Below are positions 10,571 through 22,349 of a stretch of 64,000 bases of DNA, piece by piece. Origin of the DNA: Prorocentrum cordatum (taxonomy: Eukaryota; Sar; Dinophyceae; Prorocentrales; Prorocentraceae); assembly GCA_963575745.1 (NCBI GenBank), contig CAUYUJ010019616.1, positions 465,301-529,300 of the forward strand, given 5' to 3'. Within the stretch, counting starts at the first letter, position 1; every line of letters starts with the position of its first letter. Under the pieces are notes generated by a model. The model did not search any database. It saw nothing but the letters and a program-made list of their open reading frames with translations, and was not told where the DNA came from. The position numbers and the translations under genes were made by a program.

Positions 10571-12011
10571 CTCGCGGCCATGCTTGGTTAATATTTCCTC
10601 TGGTGTGATGTGGTCTGAAACAGGCGCCGGCTGGCCAGTTGCATGCCAGCCGTTAGTATATTGCACCGCCGGGCGCGGCGGAAAGCCGCGCTTTCCCCTG
10701 GAAACGGGACCCGTCGATGACCCACGCCCCCCGTCAGCTACAGGTATGGGAAGAAGCTTGCGAGAAATTGTGCGATAATCTAGACGTCGTCAGCTTGTGG
10801 GCAGTTCGCCAGGCAGCCCGAGCAGGGCGCGCTCCGGCGCATGCCGGCCTCCGACTCCGACTCCGATATGTGCGGCTACAGGGCGACAACGTTGGTTTGA
10901 GCACGGGCCGCAATTCGCCGATGTAATTGCAAAGAAGAAGTTGAGCTTTAGGGTCATTAATGGTGGGGGCGTATCAGGCGCAGCGCCCGGCCCGACCTGC
11001 CGACACGCAAATGGTAACGCGACGAGGCGGAGCAGGGCATGAGAAAATGGGACAGCGAGTAAGGAAGAGGTCATTGAGGACGGGGGAACGGGTAGCAGGA
11101 GGAATGCGAAGTGAGGCGACCAGGAGGAGAAGGCGGAGGATTCCGCTCGTCGCCCTCCTGGCGGAGGGAGAGAGATAATGAGTAGGACGAGAGGCGAGGG
11201 GGAGGGACGGGCAGCAGAGCGCCTGGGCAAGAGAAGGGCGAGGGATGATCGGGAGGACGAGGAGGGGCAGGAGGAGATGTGGGAGCGAGGAGCGGGAGGG
11301 CAGCGCAGCATCGGGAATGGCGGGAGGATCTCGCCCCCCGCAGGCCCCCCGGCGTGGCGACGTCGACGCTGGGGCTGTTTGAGCCCATGTCGTCAGACGA
11401 CGATGCGTGCCCAGCAGGACATCCGTCAGGTGAAGTATCCCCGAGCCGAGGCTACACCACACACTCATTACACTTATCACCATCATCCTGTTGCGCCCGG
11501 AGTCATCCACTGGTGTTCATCGCCGTTGAACCGGTGGATCTCTCTCCACTTAAGGATGCTCGGTGGTCTCCGAAACAGTCCCGCTTGTCGCGCGGCATGG
11601 TCTGGTGGAACATGTACCCACCGAGTGTCTGGACCATGGTCGCTGTTCTTACCGATCACCACTTCCACGATCGCCGCAGCAGATCTGCATCAAAACTGTT
11701 ATCATAACCGTCATAGCCGCAGTGGCTCTGGCCATCCGGCCAAGGAAGGCCTCGCACAGCGACACGTGGAAGGACGAGGCACCACACGGCAGCGCACTAC
11801 ACGGCACGGCGCGGCCATTGCGCACGGTACGGCGCAGCACGGCATCTTCCCCACCGAGTTGCGAGGCGGACCCAAAATCGTTCTCATGTCTGTGGCGCCG
11901 TCCGTGCGCCACAGGCTGCGCCGTAGGCTGCGCCATGGGCCGCGCCAAGGATTTGAACAAGAAGTGATGGGCCTGTTGTCCACCACGACCACCATAGGTT
12001 GGAGGGGGAAG

Positions 12012-12095
12012 GGGATGGAGGAGGAGGAGGAGGAGGAGGAGGAGGAAGAAGGGAAGGAGGAGGAGGAGGAGGAGGAGGAGGAGGAGGAGGAGGAC
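12012..12095 (+). repeat. (GGA)n polypurine tract
   Basis: Nearly pure GGA repeats; a short complementary (TCC)n run follows at 12208-12240, so the two could pair as a hairpin. Confidence 0.9.
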
Positions 12096-12349
12096 CCCCT
12101 CCCCCTCCTGCTTATGTTGGTGGGGGTGGAAAACAGGCCCACCAAGACGTCCCGCGGCCCAGCCGCGTCGCGTGTTGCACCACGTCGGGGGTTGCGCCGG
12201 GTGGCGCTCCTCCTCCTCCTCCTCCTCCTCCTCCTCCTGCTCGGGTCCCGGGTGTCACATCTTCCCGCTCTTGCATGCGCAAGCACGCCTGTACATGTGG
12301 CGTCCCCAAAACGGCCGCGCCTTCGAGGATCGAAGGAGTTGTCATTTCT

Positions 12350-12450
12350 TCCGCGGCGGAAGGCGGCGGAACGTCGGCGGTATGTCGGCGGAAGTAGAAC
12401 GAGTCCGCCTCCGCCGGCGGAAGCTTGGCGGAAGGTGGCGGAAGTAAAAA
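12350..12450 (+). repeat. GGCGGAA minisatellite
   Basis: GGCGGAAGGCGGCGGAA, GTCGGCGGAAGTAGAAC, CCGGCGGAAGCTTGGCGGAAG and GGTGGCGGAAG follow one another (given in short pieces). Confidence 0.6.
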
Positions 12451-12893
12451 ATGCGCCCCCAAGAGATGGAAACGTTCTTTGGGCACAGGGCTTCCGGAAT
12501 CGCACATATGGAATCTTTTGATTTAAATCGTATGTGTGTTAGATCGCGAAACGCGTTTGCGCTACACAGCAGTTTCTTTTCACGTGCCCACGGTGGCCAC
12601 GTCTTGCATTCATGTGAGCTGGGATTATATCATCGGGGTCGGGGGAGGGAGAGAGGGGCAGCGCCTTTAGGGGTAGAAAGAAACCGAAGAGAACATCGAA
12701 GCGACCAGACCGTTTGCCAAAAAGGCCACTTCGGATACAACATTGGTGGCTGCGATATGGTTTTTGTAGCCGCCTGGGAGCTTCAAGTGTGTGCCTTCCG
12801 CACATTCCACGACATGGACCGGGGCTGCAGAAACAACGCGGCGGCTGCAAGCAAGGCAGGGGCGGTTCCAAACAAAATGGTTCCGCTAGTCCG

Positions 12894-13073
12894 GTATCGT
12901 TTAGCCAATCCCCATCCCCATCCACCCTTCGAGACCCCCACCAAATTACCACCCCAGTTGGGGATACACCCCTCGAAACCCGAAGGGATCGACCTATATC
13001 CCCATCCAGGGGGGTAGATCTGCCAGTGGGGCCCAGGCCACGCCGCTGGGGAGGGGGATCGGTTAAACGATAC
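12894..13073. mobile_element. MITE-like inverted-repeat element (family E)
   Basis: The left end GTATCGTTTAGCCAATCCCC and the reverse complement of the right end GGGGATCGGTTAAACGATAC match at 18 of 20 bases. The element is 180 bp, has no coding capacity, and no target-site duplication is obvious. Only one copy was noticed here. An RNA hairpin is an alternative, but the sharply bounded ends favour a mobile element. Confidence 0.5.
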
Positions 13074-13551
13074 TCATTATTTGTGGGGCATTTGCGGGGC
13101 CCCCGCCGAGGAGTTTTGCAGACCGCGGGCGTTCGGCGCGCCCCGCCCCCTTGTCCGCCCGCGCGGCCACGGCACGTGCTTTCTCTCGCGCGACGGGCAC
13201 GAGATTTCTGCTAATCGTCTGCCACGCGCAGAGGGGGGTAGGGAGGGCTTCTTACAAGCACCCCTTCCTCTTAGAAGGCGCGGGTCTTATCTGTAGACGT
13301 AGGGCCGGGGCCTTCTAAGAACCAGGATGCTTCTAATTAGCCTCCCCACCTCCCGCTACCCCCTGTTGTGCGCCGCCAAAATCGGCCGAAGCGTGTGCCT
13401 TGCAACGCAGACCGCGGTTCAAAGTTAGTCCAAGTTTGTTTTGGACGTGTTGTGTTTTGTAGACCTGCTCGATAGTGACAGCGTGCAGCAGGAAGGAGTG
13501 CTTGTGACGGGTGGGGCGCTGACGAGCTCGTCGGCACCACTCGGGGGCTAA

Positions 13552-13713
13552 CCAAGAGGGGGGTGATGATCACAGGGGTGGATCTCACGATGGCCCACCC
13601 CATGCTATCTCCCAAATGTCATGCCCCCCTCGTCTTACTTAGTACGTCTCCTGCCCCCCCCCCACCGGTCCGCGCACATGCCTCGGACCATGCTTTGCGA
13701 CCCCCCCTCTTGG
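13552..13713. mobile_element. Short inverted-repeat element (family D) copy 1
   Basis: Begins CCAAGAGGGGGGTGATGAT and ends GACCCCCCCTCTTGG, a short inverted repeat. The inside shares GCGCACATGCCTCGGACCAT with copies at 57450-57595, 63675-63812 and 63830-63988. No target-site duplication is clear. Confidence 0.55.
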
Positions 13714-14565
13714 ACGCGCTCGTCTTGGTCGCCCCCGGCCTCGCCCAGGATGCGCTTCTGCTGGCGGTGCGGCTGCCGCGCACGGCCGACGCGCACGCTC
13801 GGAAATCATGTAGGCGAAGCTCCGTGGCGGGGGCTGTCTGGCCATGTTCTGTGGTTGCTTGGCATCGCGCGGACGTGTGCTTTGTTGTTCTCGGCGAGGA
13901 CAATCGAGGAGCATCCTGGACCATCGAGCAAAACACCACGCGCAAAACCGAAAATGCACGGGGAAGCGTCCGAGCGATGGCAAGGTTGAGGATCAGCCGT
14001 AAGATCTGTGTGTGTGCTATGTGTTCGGGTCGGTCGCTCGTGCTACTCCATCACAAGAACGCAGTGCTGGTAGGCCGCTGTGCGCCTCAAGTTTGTCCCT
14101 TCACCCGCCCACCCCGTGAAGTTGGGTCCAGGGGAGGCGTAATTATTACCAAATGCGGTCAGAAACGCTTGCGTAGCGTGTCGCGCTGCTGGTTCTGGCC
14201 CACCACGCTTCGGCGCGACACTCGAACCATTCCCCCGTTCCCAGGCATCAACGTCAACAGCCCTTTCTAGCCTCCAACCCCGCGAAGCGGCGCGACACGC
14301 CATCAGCTCGCAGTGCATAGCCAGTCGCTGGGGCCGCTGACGCGGCACATGGAGCTCAACTTCCCGACCGTAGTTGGGTCGCTTTTCCGTCCCCGTCGAA
14401 CGGGTTGGCGGGATCTGGATGGGTCCGCGGACCCGCCCTTTGGCGGGAGGAGGGCTTCGGGCTTCCCCGGCTCAAATGTGGAGAACGAAGAATTGAGAAT
14501 GCTTTGGGGCCACGGCTGCAGCTTTTTAGGGCTCACCAGCGTCCTGGTTTATCCCCCCCCCAGGG

Positions 14566-14700
14566 TTAAGTCGGGCCTGTTCCTTTACAGGAGAAAGATT
14601 CAATCGGGGGACCAGTTTTTGATTATTTGTTGACTATTAGGGGGTAGGTTTGGATTTCTGTTACCAAGAATCTGCCTGTAGGGGGACGTGCCCGACCTAA
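14566..14700. mobile_element. MITE family A copy 2 (hAT-like)
   Basis: 135 bp from TTAAGTCGGGCCTGTTCCTT to GGGGGACGTGCCCGACCTAA. Flanks CCCCAGGG (14558-14565) and CCCTAGGG (14701-14708) match at 7 of 8 and are read as the target-site duplication. This is the shortest and most regular copy and a good reference for the family. 13720-14560 holds no gene that I can support. Confidence 0.8.
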
Positions 14701-15008
14701 CCCTAGGGGACCCCGAATGGCATGCAAGCTTGTGCCCTGCTGCCTGGTGTGGTGCCGCAGCCGGGGCGGTGGGCACGCGCAGGCACCCCGCGACGTGGCG
14801 GGGTGGGCTCCGCTGTGCGAGCCCCCGAGGGGAGAGCGAGGCACGTCCCGCGGGAGAGCGAGAGGCGCGGCAGGGGCCGAGCACGCTTCGCCCCGCACCC
14901 CGGCCGAGGCGGAACGGGCCGGAAGCGTGTGCGAATTCCGCTCGCTTCACCATTATATCCAGATGCGTACATATATGTATATGTACGAAAGAGCGTGTTC
15001 TACCGCTG

Positions 15009-15185
15009 CTGGCGGAAAACCGGGGGGGGTCACTACCGGTTCGAACCCCTCCCCCCCCCCCCCCCTCCGGAAAACCGGGGGGGGTCATTACCGGTTCGAA
15101 CCCCTCCCCCCCCCCCCAGTTCATCATGAAAAGGGGGGGGGTCACTACCGGTTCGAACCCCCCCCCCCCCCCTCGAAAACCGAGT
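15009..15185. repeat. Left inverted arm with ACCGGTTCGAACCCC units
   Basis: Three units of AAAACCGGGGGGGGTCACT, then ACCGGTTCGAACCCC, then a C run. The same unit in reverse orientation forms the right arm at 16215-16360. GGTTCGAACC is itself a palindrome. Confidence 0.85.
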
Positions 15186-16200
15186 GGGGGTGCGGACAGT
15201 GGTGGGGACGGTGTTGGTGGGGACAGTGGCGAGGGGACAGCAGGACAGTGGTGGGGAGCGTGGGACAGTGGGACAGTGGTGGGGACGGCAATGGTGGGGA
15301 CAGTGGTGGGGGCAATGGTGGGAACAGGGGGGACAGTGGACAGTGGTGGGGACGGTGGTGGTGGGGACAGTGGTGGTGAGGACAGTGGGAATGAGGTGGA
15401 AACAGTGGGATAGTGGAGTGTACAATGGTGGTGGGGACAGTGGTAAAGGCGGTGGCGAGGACGGCGGTGGGACAATGGGACAGAGGTACAGTGGGGACAG
15501 TGGTGGGGACAGTGGGGACAGTGGTGGGAACAGTGGGACAGCTCAGTGGGACAGCGGAGGAGTCAGTGGGACAGTGGGGACAGTGGGGATAGGCAGTGGT
15601 TGGGTTCGTGGAGACAGTGGGGAGAGTGGAACCGTGGTGGGAACAGTGGTGGGAACAGTGGGGAGTGGGACAGTAGTGGGGACGGTAGTGGTGGGGACAG
15701 TGGTGGGGACAATGGTGGGAACAAGGGGGGACAGTGGACAGTGGTGGTGACGGTGGTGGTGGGGACAGTGGTGTGGGGACAATGGGAATGAGGTGGAAAC
15801 AGTGGGACAGTGGAGGGTACAATGGTGGTGGGGACAGTGGTGAAGGCGGTGGCGAGGACGGCGGTGGGACAATGGGACAGAGGTACAGTGGGGACAGTGG
15901 TGGGGACAGTGGGGACAGTGGTGGGAACAGTGGGACAGCTCAGTGGGACAGCGGAGGAGTCAGTGGGACAGTGGGGACAGTGGGGATAGTCGGGCAGTGG
16001 TTGGGGCCGTGGAGACAGTGGGGAGAGTGGAACCGTGGTGGGAACAGTTCTGGGGACAGCGGGGACAGTGCGACAGTGGTGGGGCCACTGGTGGGGACAG
16101 TAGGGGCGGTGGTGGAACCAGTGGGGACAGCGGTGGTGAGGACAGTGGTGCTGGGAACACCAGTGGGGGATGTGATGCGGACGGTGGTGGGGACCGGGAG
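15186..16200 (+). repeat. GGGACAGTGGTG minisatellite with higher-order duplication
   Basis: About 1 kb of GGGGACAGTGGTGGGGACAG-type units, G-rich on this strand. A block at about 15400-15650 recurs almost unchanged at about 15790-16050, including the landmark words GAGGTACAGTGG and GCTCAGTGGGACAGCGGAG, so larger units have been copied as well as the short one. Confidence 0.9.
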
Positions 16201-16214
16201 TCGTTTGCTGGCGG

Positions 16215-16460
16215 TGAGTAGGGGGGGGGGGGGGGGGGGTGGGGGGGGGGGGGGGGGGGTTCCAACCGGTAGTGACCCCCCCCGGTTTTCGGAGGAGGGG
16301 GGGGGGGTGGGGTTCGAACCGGTAGTGACCCCCCCCGGTTTTCGAGGGGGGGGGGGGGGGGTGGGCTAGGGGAGGGGGGGGGGCCCGGGGGGGAAGGGGG
16401 GGTCCAGCAGGGGGGGGGGATTTTCGGAGGGGGGGGGGGACCCCCGGGTTCTGGAGGAAA
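16215..16460. repeat. Right inverted arm and poly-G runs
   Basis: GGTTCCAACCGGTAGTGACC and GGTTCGAACCGGTAGTGACC units are the reverse complement of the left arm, separated by long G runs. Assembly through these runs could be unreliable. Confidence 0.8.
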
Positions 16461-16506
16461 AGGTTGGCAGTTTCCACAGTAAAGCGGCGGTGGGTCACGC
16501 TCTCTC

Positions 16507-16515
16507 ATATGTATA

Positions 16516-16566
<51 letters not shown>

Positions 16567-16640
16567 CTGTGTATATAGATATCATATCATATATATATAT
16601 ATATATATCATATTTATATGTGTATATGTGTAAATATGTA
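16507..16640. repeat. (TA)n microsatellite
   Basis: Long TA run followed by degenerate ATATCATAT and TATGTGTA units. From 16640 to 17530 I see no supported gene. Confidence 0.9.
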
Positions 16641-17537
16641 TATTGCTGCCGTCCCGGCTCGGGTACTGGTTATGGGTACAGCGCCGCCTGCCCGCGGCGC
16701 ATGGGAAGAGGGATCGCCACCCCCTCCTTTGTCTTCTTCTGCCTACGGGAAACCTGATAGGTTCGACTCTTCGGTCGTCAGCCTGCATTCACAGGAAAAG
16801 GTGGGCCGAGAAGGCGGGCGCCGAGGGCCAGCGGTGGCCGTCGAGACCACACGGGCGGAGGCTCGGTTGCGGCAGCGCGCGGTCAGAATCGGGGGGAACG
16901 GGGCGGGCGCCCTGTCAGCAAGAAGAAGATCACGGGGGGCGCGCCGACGCCCGCTATTGTTCAACTGGCGCTGGAGTAAGGGCAGCACAGGGCTCAGGAC
17001 ACGCCCTGCTTTTCGGGCTGGTCCTCCGATCTAGGTCGTGGAACCTACTCGTGGCCGAGGCTCGCCGTGGCCCCGTCGATCTTTGCTTGGCGCGTTCCTT
17101 GCGGTAGCACGATGCCTGTATCGTTTGTGAATTCGGCAGTTTGGAAACCAGGTAGCATGGATTGTTGATCGCGCGCCTCCAAGCTCCAGAGGCTACCTCA
17201 TGTGGCCTGCGGCCAGGTCCGTGATGGTGAAAAGCTGTGCTCAGTGTGAACAGATGGTCCATCAATCCTGAGATATTGCGTCTTTCTTGAAGCGCACATG
17301 ATATAAAAGGCGAAGCAACGACCTGCCCCAGGGACACATGCCAGGGAGGACTCATGGCAGTTTCGACACTGAGGCACTTCGCAAGGCGCGACCACGCAGA
17401 GAGATCCCGCCAGGAGGAGGATCGGGAGGATGATGAGGAGGATCAGGCGGAGGAACAGCAGCAAAAGCAGGGGCAGGCAACTGACCAGCGGCAGAAGGGG
17501 ACAAAGGAGGAGAAGGAACAACACCGCCTATACATAC

Positions 17538-17595
17538 ATATAAATGTGTATATATAACTATATATATATAGTTATATCTATATATATATATATGA

Positions 17596-17645
<50 letters not shown>

Positions 17646-17648
17646 ATA
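17538..17648. repeat. (TA)n microsatellite
   Basis: TA-rich run with symmetric interruptions. Confidence 0.9.
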
Positions 17649-17682
17649 TTCGGGCGAGGGCCAGGGCATGCAGTATAACGCC

Positions 17683-17755
17683 TCGAGGAGGAGGAGGAGG
17701 AGGACGACGACGACGAGGAGGAGGAGGAGGACGAGGACGAGGACGAGGAGGACCA
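17683..17755 (+). repeat. (GGA)n/(GAC)n polypurine tract
   Basis: GGA repeats with a short GACGAC interruption. Confidence 0.85.
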
Positions 17756-17804
17756 GAGCAAACCGATGATGCAGCAACGATGCTGCAGTACACCCTCCCG
17801 TCCC

Positions 17805-18050
17805 AAGTTAGATGTTTGACCCACTTTAGCCTTGACCACCAGCAAGAATTTCGCGCACCAAGGAAAACGACCGAAACGTTAAGGTTTTCACGTGTCGGGC
17901 CCTGGGAGGCGATATTCGTTCGACACTATTTCGGTACTTGTCTGGGTGCTCGGAATTATGTTTGGGATGTGGTCCTTAAGTACGATGGGAGCATCATAAG
18001 TCCCAAGTTTTTTCCCATGCGTCCCTGCAGGTATTCCTCCCCAGTGCTGG
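17805..18050 (+). repeat. Interspersed repeat family F copy 1
   Basis: Shares with 54145-54355 and 55185-55450 the ordered blocks TTGACCACCAG, GAATTTC, GGTTTTCACGTGTCGGGCCC, TGGGAGGCGATA, TTCGACACT and GTGCTCGGAATTAT, then GGGATGTGGTCCTT. Copies are diverged but collinear over about 200 bp. No coding frame is conserved. The family type (SINE or other) cannot be told. Confidence 0.7.
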
Positions 18051-18111
18051 AGGCGCCCTCCCCTGAAGTGACGGGAGCCTGCCGGGCCCACCACGCAGGC
18101 GAAAGCTTGTT

Positions 18112-18260
18112 TGAAAGTCGGGCCCGTCCCCCTACAGGAGGCATTTTCAAAAAGTATCCAAACATAGCCTGGGACTATAATGTAGCTGTTTGTAAGTCTT
18201 GTTTGCGCATGTTTCAGTTTTCCTCCCACATCCGCTTGTAGGGGGACATGCCCGACCTGA
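18112..18260. mobile_element. MITE family A copy 3 with exact 8-bp target duplication
   Basis: 149 bp from TGAAAGTCGGGCCCGTCCCC to GGGGGACATGCCCGACCTGA. The flanks AGCTTGTT at 18104-18111 and 18261-18268 are identical, which fixes the element boundaries. Inner sequence after the left repeat (AGGAGGCATTTTCAAAAAGT) matches other copies. Confidence 0.85.
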
Positions 18261-18274
18261 AGCTTGTTCTGTAA

Positions 18275-18350
18275 ATGGTTGGGTCGCGGGTGGTTCGCGG
18301 GTGGATCGCAGGGTGGGTCGCGGTTGGGTCGCGGGGGTGTCGCGGGAGAG
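18275..18350 (+). repeat. GGGTCGCGGGTG minisatellite
   Basis: About five units of GGTCGCGGGTGG type. The following stretch to 19290 shows no gene I can support other than the tail of the LINE below. Confidence 0.7.
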
Positions 18351-19289
18351 GACGACGACAACAGCAGCGCACCAACAATCCAGAGCGCGGAAGCCCACTT
18401 CAGCCACGCGCCCAGGGGCAGTGAGTGGCCGTTCGGCCCTTTCATTCCGAGAGTGATAGGGTTCAAGAGAGTGTCCAGCGATCGCCCCATTTCGAGAAAA
18501 GGATCTGCGCTGCATCCGTGTGGATGTCGTCACTGTGCGTCTCAAGCGAGACCCCCCTGTTGCAAAGTAGCCGCCGTCCATCCGGCTAACTGTTGCACAC
18601 GTTGAATTTCGGGCCATCAAAGAAACAGTCTAAAGCTAGATGTTTCATGGTGAGGATCACCGAGTGCGTCCCCCTACTTCATCTTCCTGATCGTCGTCGT
18701 CTCTCATATCTCTCCTTCACCGCTCGTGTGGGACCTCTGTGCGAGTACCCGGGGCGATGTTCTGTTCGGTTTGCGCACTCGCGAGGTTGGCGCCTTGGTC
18801 CGCGCTGCCCGGGGGACGCCATCGTATCATCGGAGCCGTCTTTCTCTTAGTTGCGGTTCCATTATATTTTTCCTCCTCCTCCTCCTTCGATTCCCTGGCC
18901 TGTCCCGTGGCAGTGATACTCCACCCTTATGGGGGGGCAGGATTCGTATGCCCATTAAGCTGTGTAGATCGCTCGTGGCTTGACTCGCTGTCCACTGTCG
19001 GGAAAGCCCTGTTCAAGGGCAGCGGACTTCATATTCTCAATTATTGTTCTCTCTCTTGCTGGCCAGTGTGGCTCCTCCGCATCCTCCTCCCTCCCATTCC
19101 ATTTCGGGCAACCCCGCTGCCCACTCTCTTTCGTCAAACCCACACGCTGCGCTATGCGCGCTTTTGGAGGGAAGGCCAAGGTCCGCGCGTGGTTCAGGTC
19201 GCTGGGTTTTTTTTTCAACGGCGAACCCCCAGACAGGAACGCGCACGATAGGGAACTGCGGGGCGCGGCACGCACGCTGAAAATGCTGT

Positions 19290-22030
19290 GCCACGCACTG
19301 CGGCCAGATCTGATGGTTTCGACTGCCGTGGATCGTAGCTTTCTCTGGAACTGTGTCGCGGAGGGGCAATCGACGAAATGCTGTGGAAGATGTTTGAAAA
19401 TGCACACCATACCGAACATCGATCTGCGCATCATGGGATGCATGCCCGGTTCGATTGTATCACGCAGCGCCCTGTTGTGCACGCGCCTTCCTCCACCAAA
19501 CCCGTGGCTCGCGAGGTTGCCCGACATATGAGGGAAAAGTGCACAGATCGGAGAGGGAGCGCTGCCGTGAGCAATTTTGTGCAACAATCTAAGATAGACA
19601 AGTCCCGTCTCATACAAATTGGGGCGAGGCTGTAATCACAAAGGGCCCTTTCTTCGGAGACCCCGAGCGCCTGCAAAAACTCACCCAGCAAGCCGTCTGG
19701 CGGAGCTGAGACTGCATCGGTTGCACGAAAGATTGTTGGGGCAGCGCCGTCCACGAATGAGACCACATGGCATCTTAACAACCTGAAGAGCTCAGCTGTG
19801 CCGTAGAACTTGCTAGACCGAAGCAGCGCCTGGAGCCGCCAAGAGGCTTCGCGAGCAAAATCTTGGACGGCACGATACGTGGTCAACTGGGGGTCGAAGA
19901 GTACGCTGAGGATCTTGACATCGTCCCCGTGGGGCCTGCACCTCTCAAGAATATGCATGCTCTTTTTGGTCGCCTCGAAAATCGCTGGGTTGGCCGCGCC
20001 CCACTCATGAAGCGTGGACTGGCACCGGTGGCACGCAGCGAGGATAGAAGCATTTGTGGCCACACCTTTGAACTCTTTCCAGCAGTTGGGATCGTTAGCG
20101 AAAACGCACTCCGTGAAATCGGCCGAAGACACGGCAAGCTTGGCATCGCCATAAACAAAAATTCCACAATGGCGGCCCCAGAACCGTGCCTTGGAACACC
20201 ACGTCCAGAAGCAAGACAGCTTGGAGAGGAGTCCGTCCACGCTGACATGCGCCTGCCTCCCACGAAGCCAAGACCGAATGACGCCCAGAAGGGGCGCGCA
20301 CACTCCAGACGCACGTAATTTAGCCACGAGGCGGTCGGAGCTGACCCTGTCGAGTGCTCCTGCAAACGTCCGAGCAGCACACCCCCACGCGCCGACCACA
20401 GCTGACAGCGCGGATCCAACAGCGCACCATGCATGCCAAAGCGTCTCTGTATCCCCAGTCCGTGTGATAACCAAGCTGGTGGCCCCCGTATGCTCCACTG
20501 GTCTCGAAGAAAGGAAGCAGCACGCTAGCGAAGCAACGCTCGACGACTTCGTTGAGTTGGCATGCGAGATGAATTCCACGGTAATTCGACGGGTTCGAGC
20601 GCACTTTTCTCTTGAACAGCGGGTACAGCCAATGAAGCTTCCATGATTCAGGCCACTCGCCGCCATCCAAAATCAAGCGTGCACGCAATCATGGCAATAG
20701 GAGTAGCTAGCTTCGAGGCGCATGTCTTCAGAATCCGACATGATACCCTTTCAGGGCCAGTGCCGCTGTCTTCCCGCAGCCTGCGCAGCATACGCGAAAT
20801 CGCACGGAAACGTATCGGCATGAAGCTGGTCATCGAGAAGGTGTTGTTCACATGTGCGGAAGAGAACGTGTTGTCCACCTCAGGCGGGAGACCAAATTTA
20901 TCATAACCCACGGGTGGGTGGACTTCTGGGCGACGCCGGTGAAAGTCAGGATGAGTTTGTTCGACGTACCAAGAATGAGCCATGTGAGTTTGGCTGCAGC
21001 GGCTGGCGCATAGCAGGATGCGAACAGCGATGTCCAATCCATGTTCTGTAACCCGGCACGAAGCTGGGGCCACTGTGCATGTTGAAACAACAACTGCTCG
21101 CGGACAGTCGGTGCAGAACGCTGCACGCGCACAGTCATAGACACATATACCAAATTATGGTCGTGCTCAATGATGGGCCGAAGGGCTTCGCGCGTCAGGT
21201 CGGAGGGCATATCCGTCAAGACAGGGTCCAGCAAGTTGTTCCCTCGAGTCCGTCTCCCACATTTTTCATGTAGTCCCATGCGGTTGCAAGTGTTTAGCAG
21301 GACCCTCCTCGGGTGTCACTTGTGAAGAATAATGCAGCCACTGACTGTGATGAACGTTCATGGGAACGGTGGAACCAGAGGGCCGTCGAGATGACCCGGC
21401 TGTGGCAGTGGTAGTAGGCGTCATCCCTTCTGCCTTCTGCATCAGGTGCCTTCCCTTCCTTGCAGCCTTCCTGTCTTTTGCAGCATTTACTTTACCTTCT
21501 TTGCCGCCCGACTGCCTTGGGCAACGGGCGCTCTTCCTCCTGCCTGCCTGGCCTCCCTCCTGCCTTTGGCATAGGGCGCCCTTCCCTCCTCTTCTTCCTC
21601 ATCAGCCCCCTTTTCCCGGCTTCTGCGGCTGGGCCCCTGACGATGGTGCCCACGACCTGCTGCTAGTAATCGCGCCACTCCGTCAATAGAGTGTGAATGG
21701 TGTCGAACTATCCCTGCTCAGGAGGCCAGTATCAAAGAGCCAACAAATTTGGACCAATATTCGTATGGGCGATGTGCCAAGACCGCTCCGTCTCAAGATA
21801 ATCACCGAAATGGACGGCGCAAGTCTTGAAGGACTCACTTGCGAACAGAATTATGCCGCCACCTTGTCTGCCATCGCGACGGTCGAGTCGCGATACAACC
21901 GTGTAGCCATTCAACACATTGTCCGTAACAGACTTGCCTAACCAATGATCTGTGTTTGCCACGAGACCAGGAAATTGCAAAAGTTCAAGACGACCCTAAA
22001 GTTCGACATGGTGCGAAAGAAAACCGCGCG
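19290..22030 (-). pseudogene. Broken LINE ORF2: AP-type endonuclease and reverse transcriptase
   Basis: Pieces of a non-LTR retrotransposon polyprotein lie in the right order on the minus strand but in several frames. 21732-21980 has endonuclease features (SRLDRRDGRQGGGIILFA, then ERSWHIAHTNIGPNLL). 21040-21279 continues it (GRRTRGNNLLDPVLTDMP, IEHDHNLVYV). 20320-20900 enters the reverse transcriptase (TGPERVSCRILK; LYPLFKRKVRSNPSNYRGIH). 19640-20420 has motif A-like AGALDRVSSDRLVAKLRASG, motif B VFQGTVLGPPLWN and motif C in the altered form FANDPNCW where active enzymes have FADD. A C-terminal segment follows in another frame at 19300-19617 (LRLLHKIAHGSAPSP). Frameshifts and the Asp-to-Asn change mean it cannot be active. 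Confidence 0.85.
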
Positions 22031-22349
22031 AATTCACAAGCAAAGTCTAAAACAAGTTCTGGATCTGGCGATTCGGGCTCGGATATGCACGAACCTTCGC
22101 CAGGATGGCGCTGACGACCCGAATTCTGAAGCAATTTGGTGCCGCCGAAGGTGGCGTGCAAGAACAGACCGAGGACCTCGACGTCGTTGGCGTCGGGGTG
22201 TCAGCTGTTGGGGCCGCTCATCTGCCAGAGACTGGCGGGCGTGCCAAGGAACGGGATTATAAATGCGTATGTGGGCGGGTGCAATGATGATGAGCGGCCC
22301 CGTGTAATCCCTACGGGATGACAAGGTCCGCGAATGGTTGCCGTGGATT

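Larger units (their letters stand above)
10640..12480. other. GC-rich stretch without a supported gene
   Basis: Long open frames cross this stretch on both strands (for example 11178-12521 plus and 11711-12505 minus). They overlap each other, are dominated by low-complexity Arg/Glu/Gly/Ser runs over purine tracts and show no conserved motif. I therefore call no gene. Confidence 0.5.

Noticed and set aside
11178-12521. 447-codon plus-strand open frame
   Set aside because: Low-complexity over GGA and TCC tracts, with equally long overlapping frames on the minus strand and no motif.
15030-15170. tRNA genes suggested by GGTTCGAACCC words
   Set aside because: The flanking bases do not form a T stem and there are no A-box, anticodon or acceptor stems.
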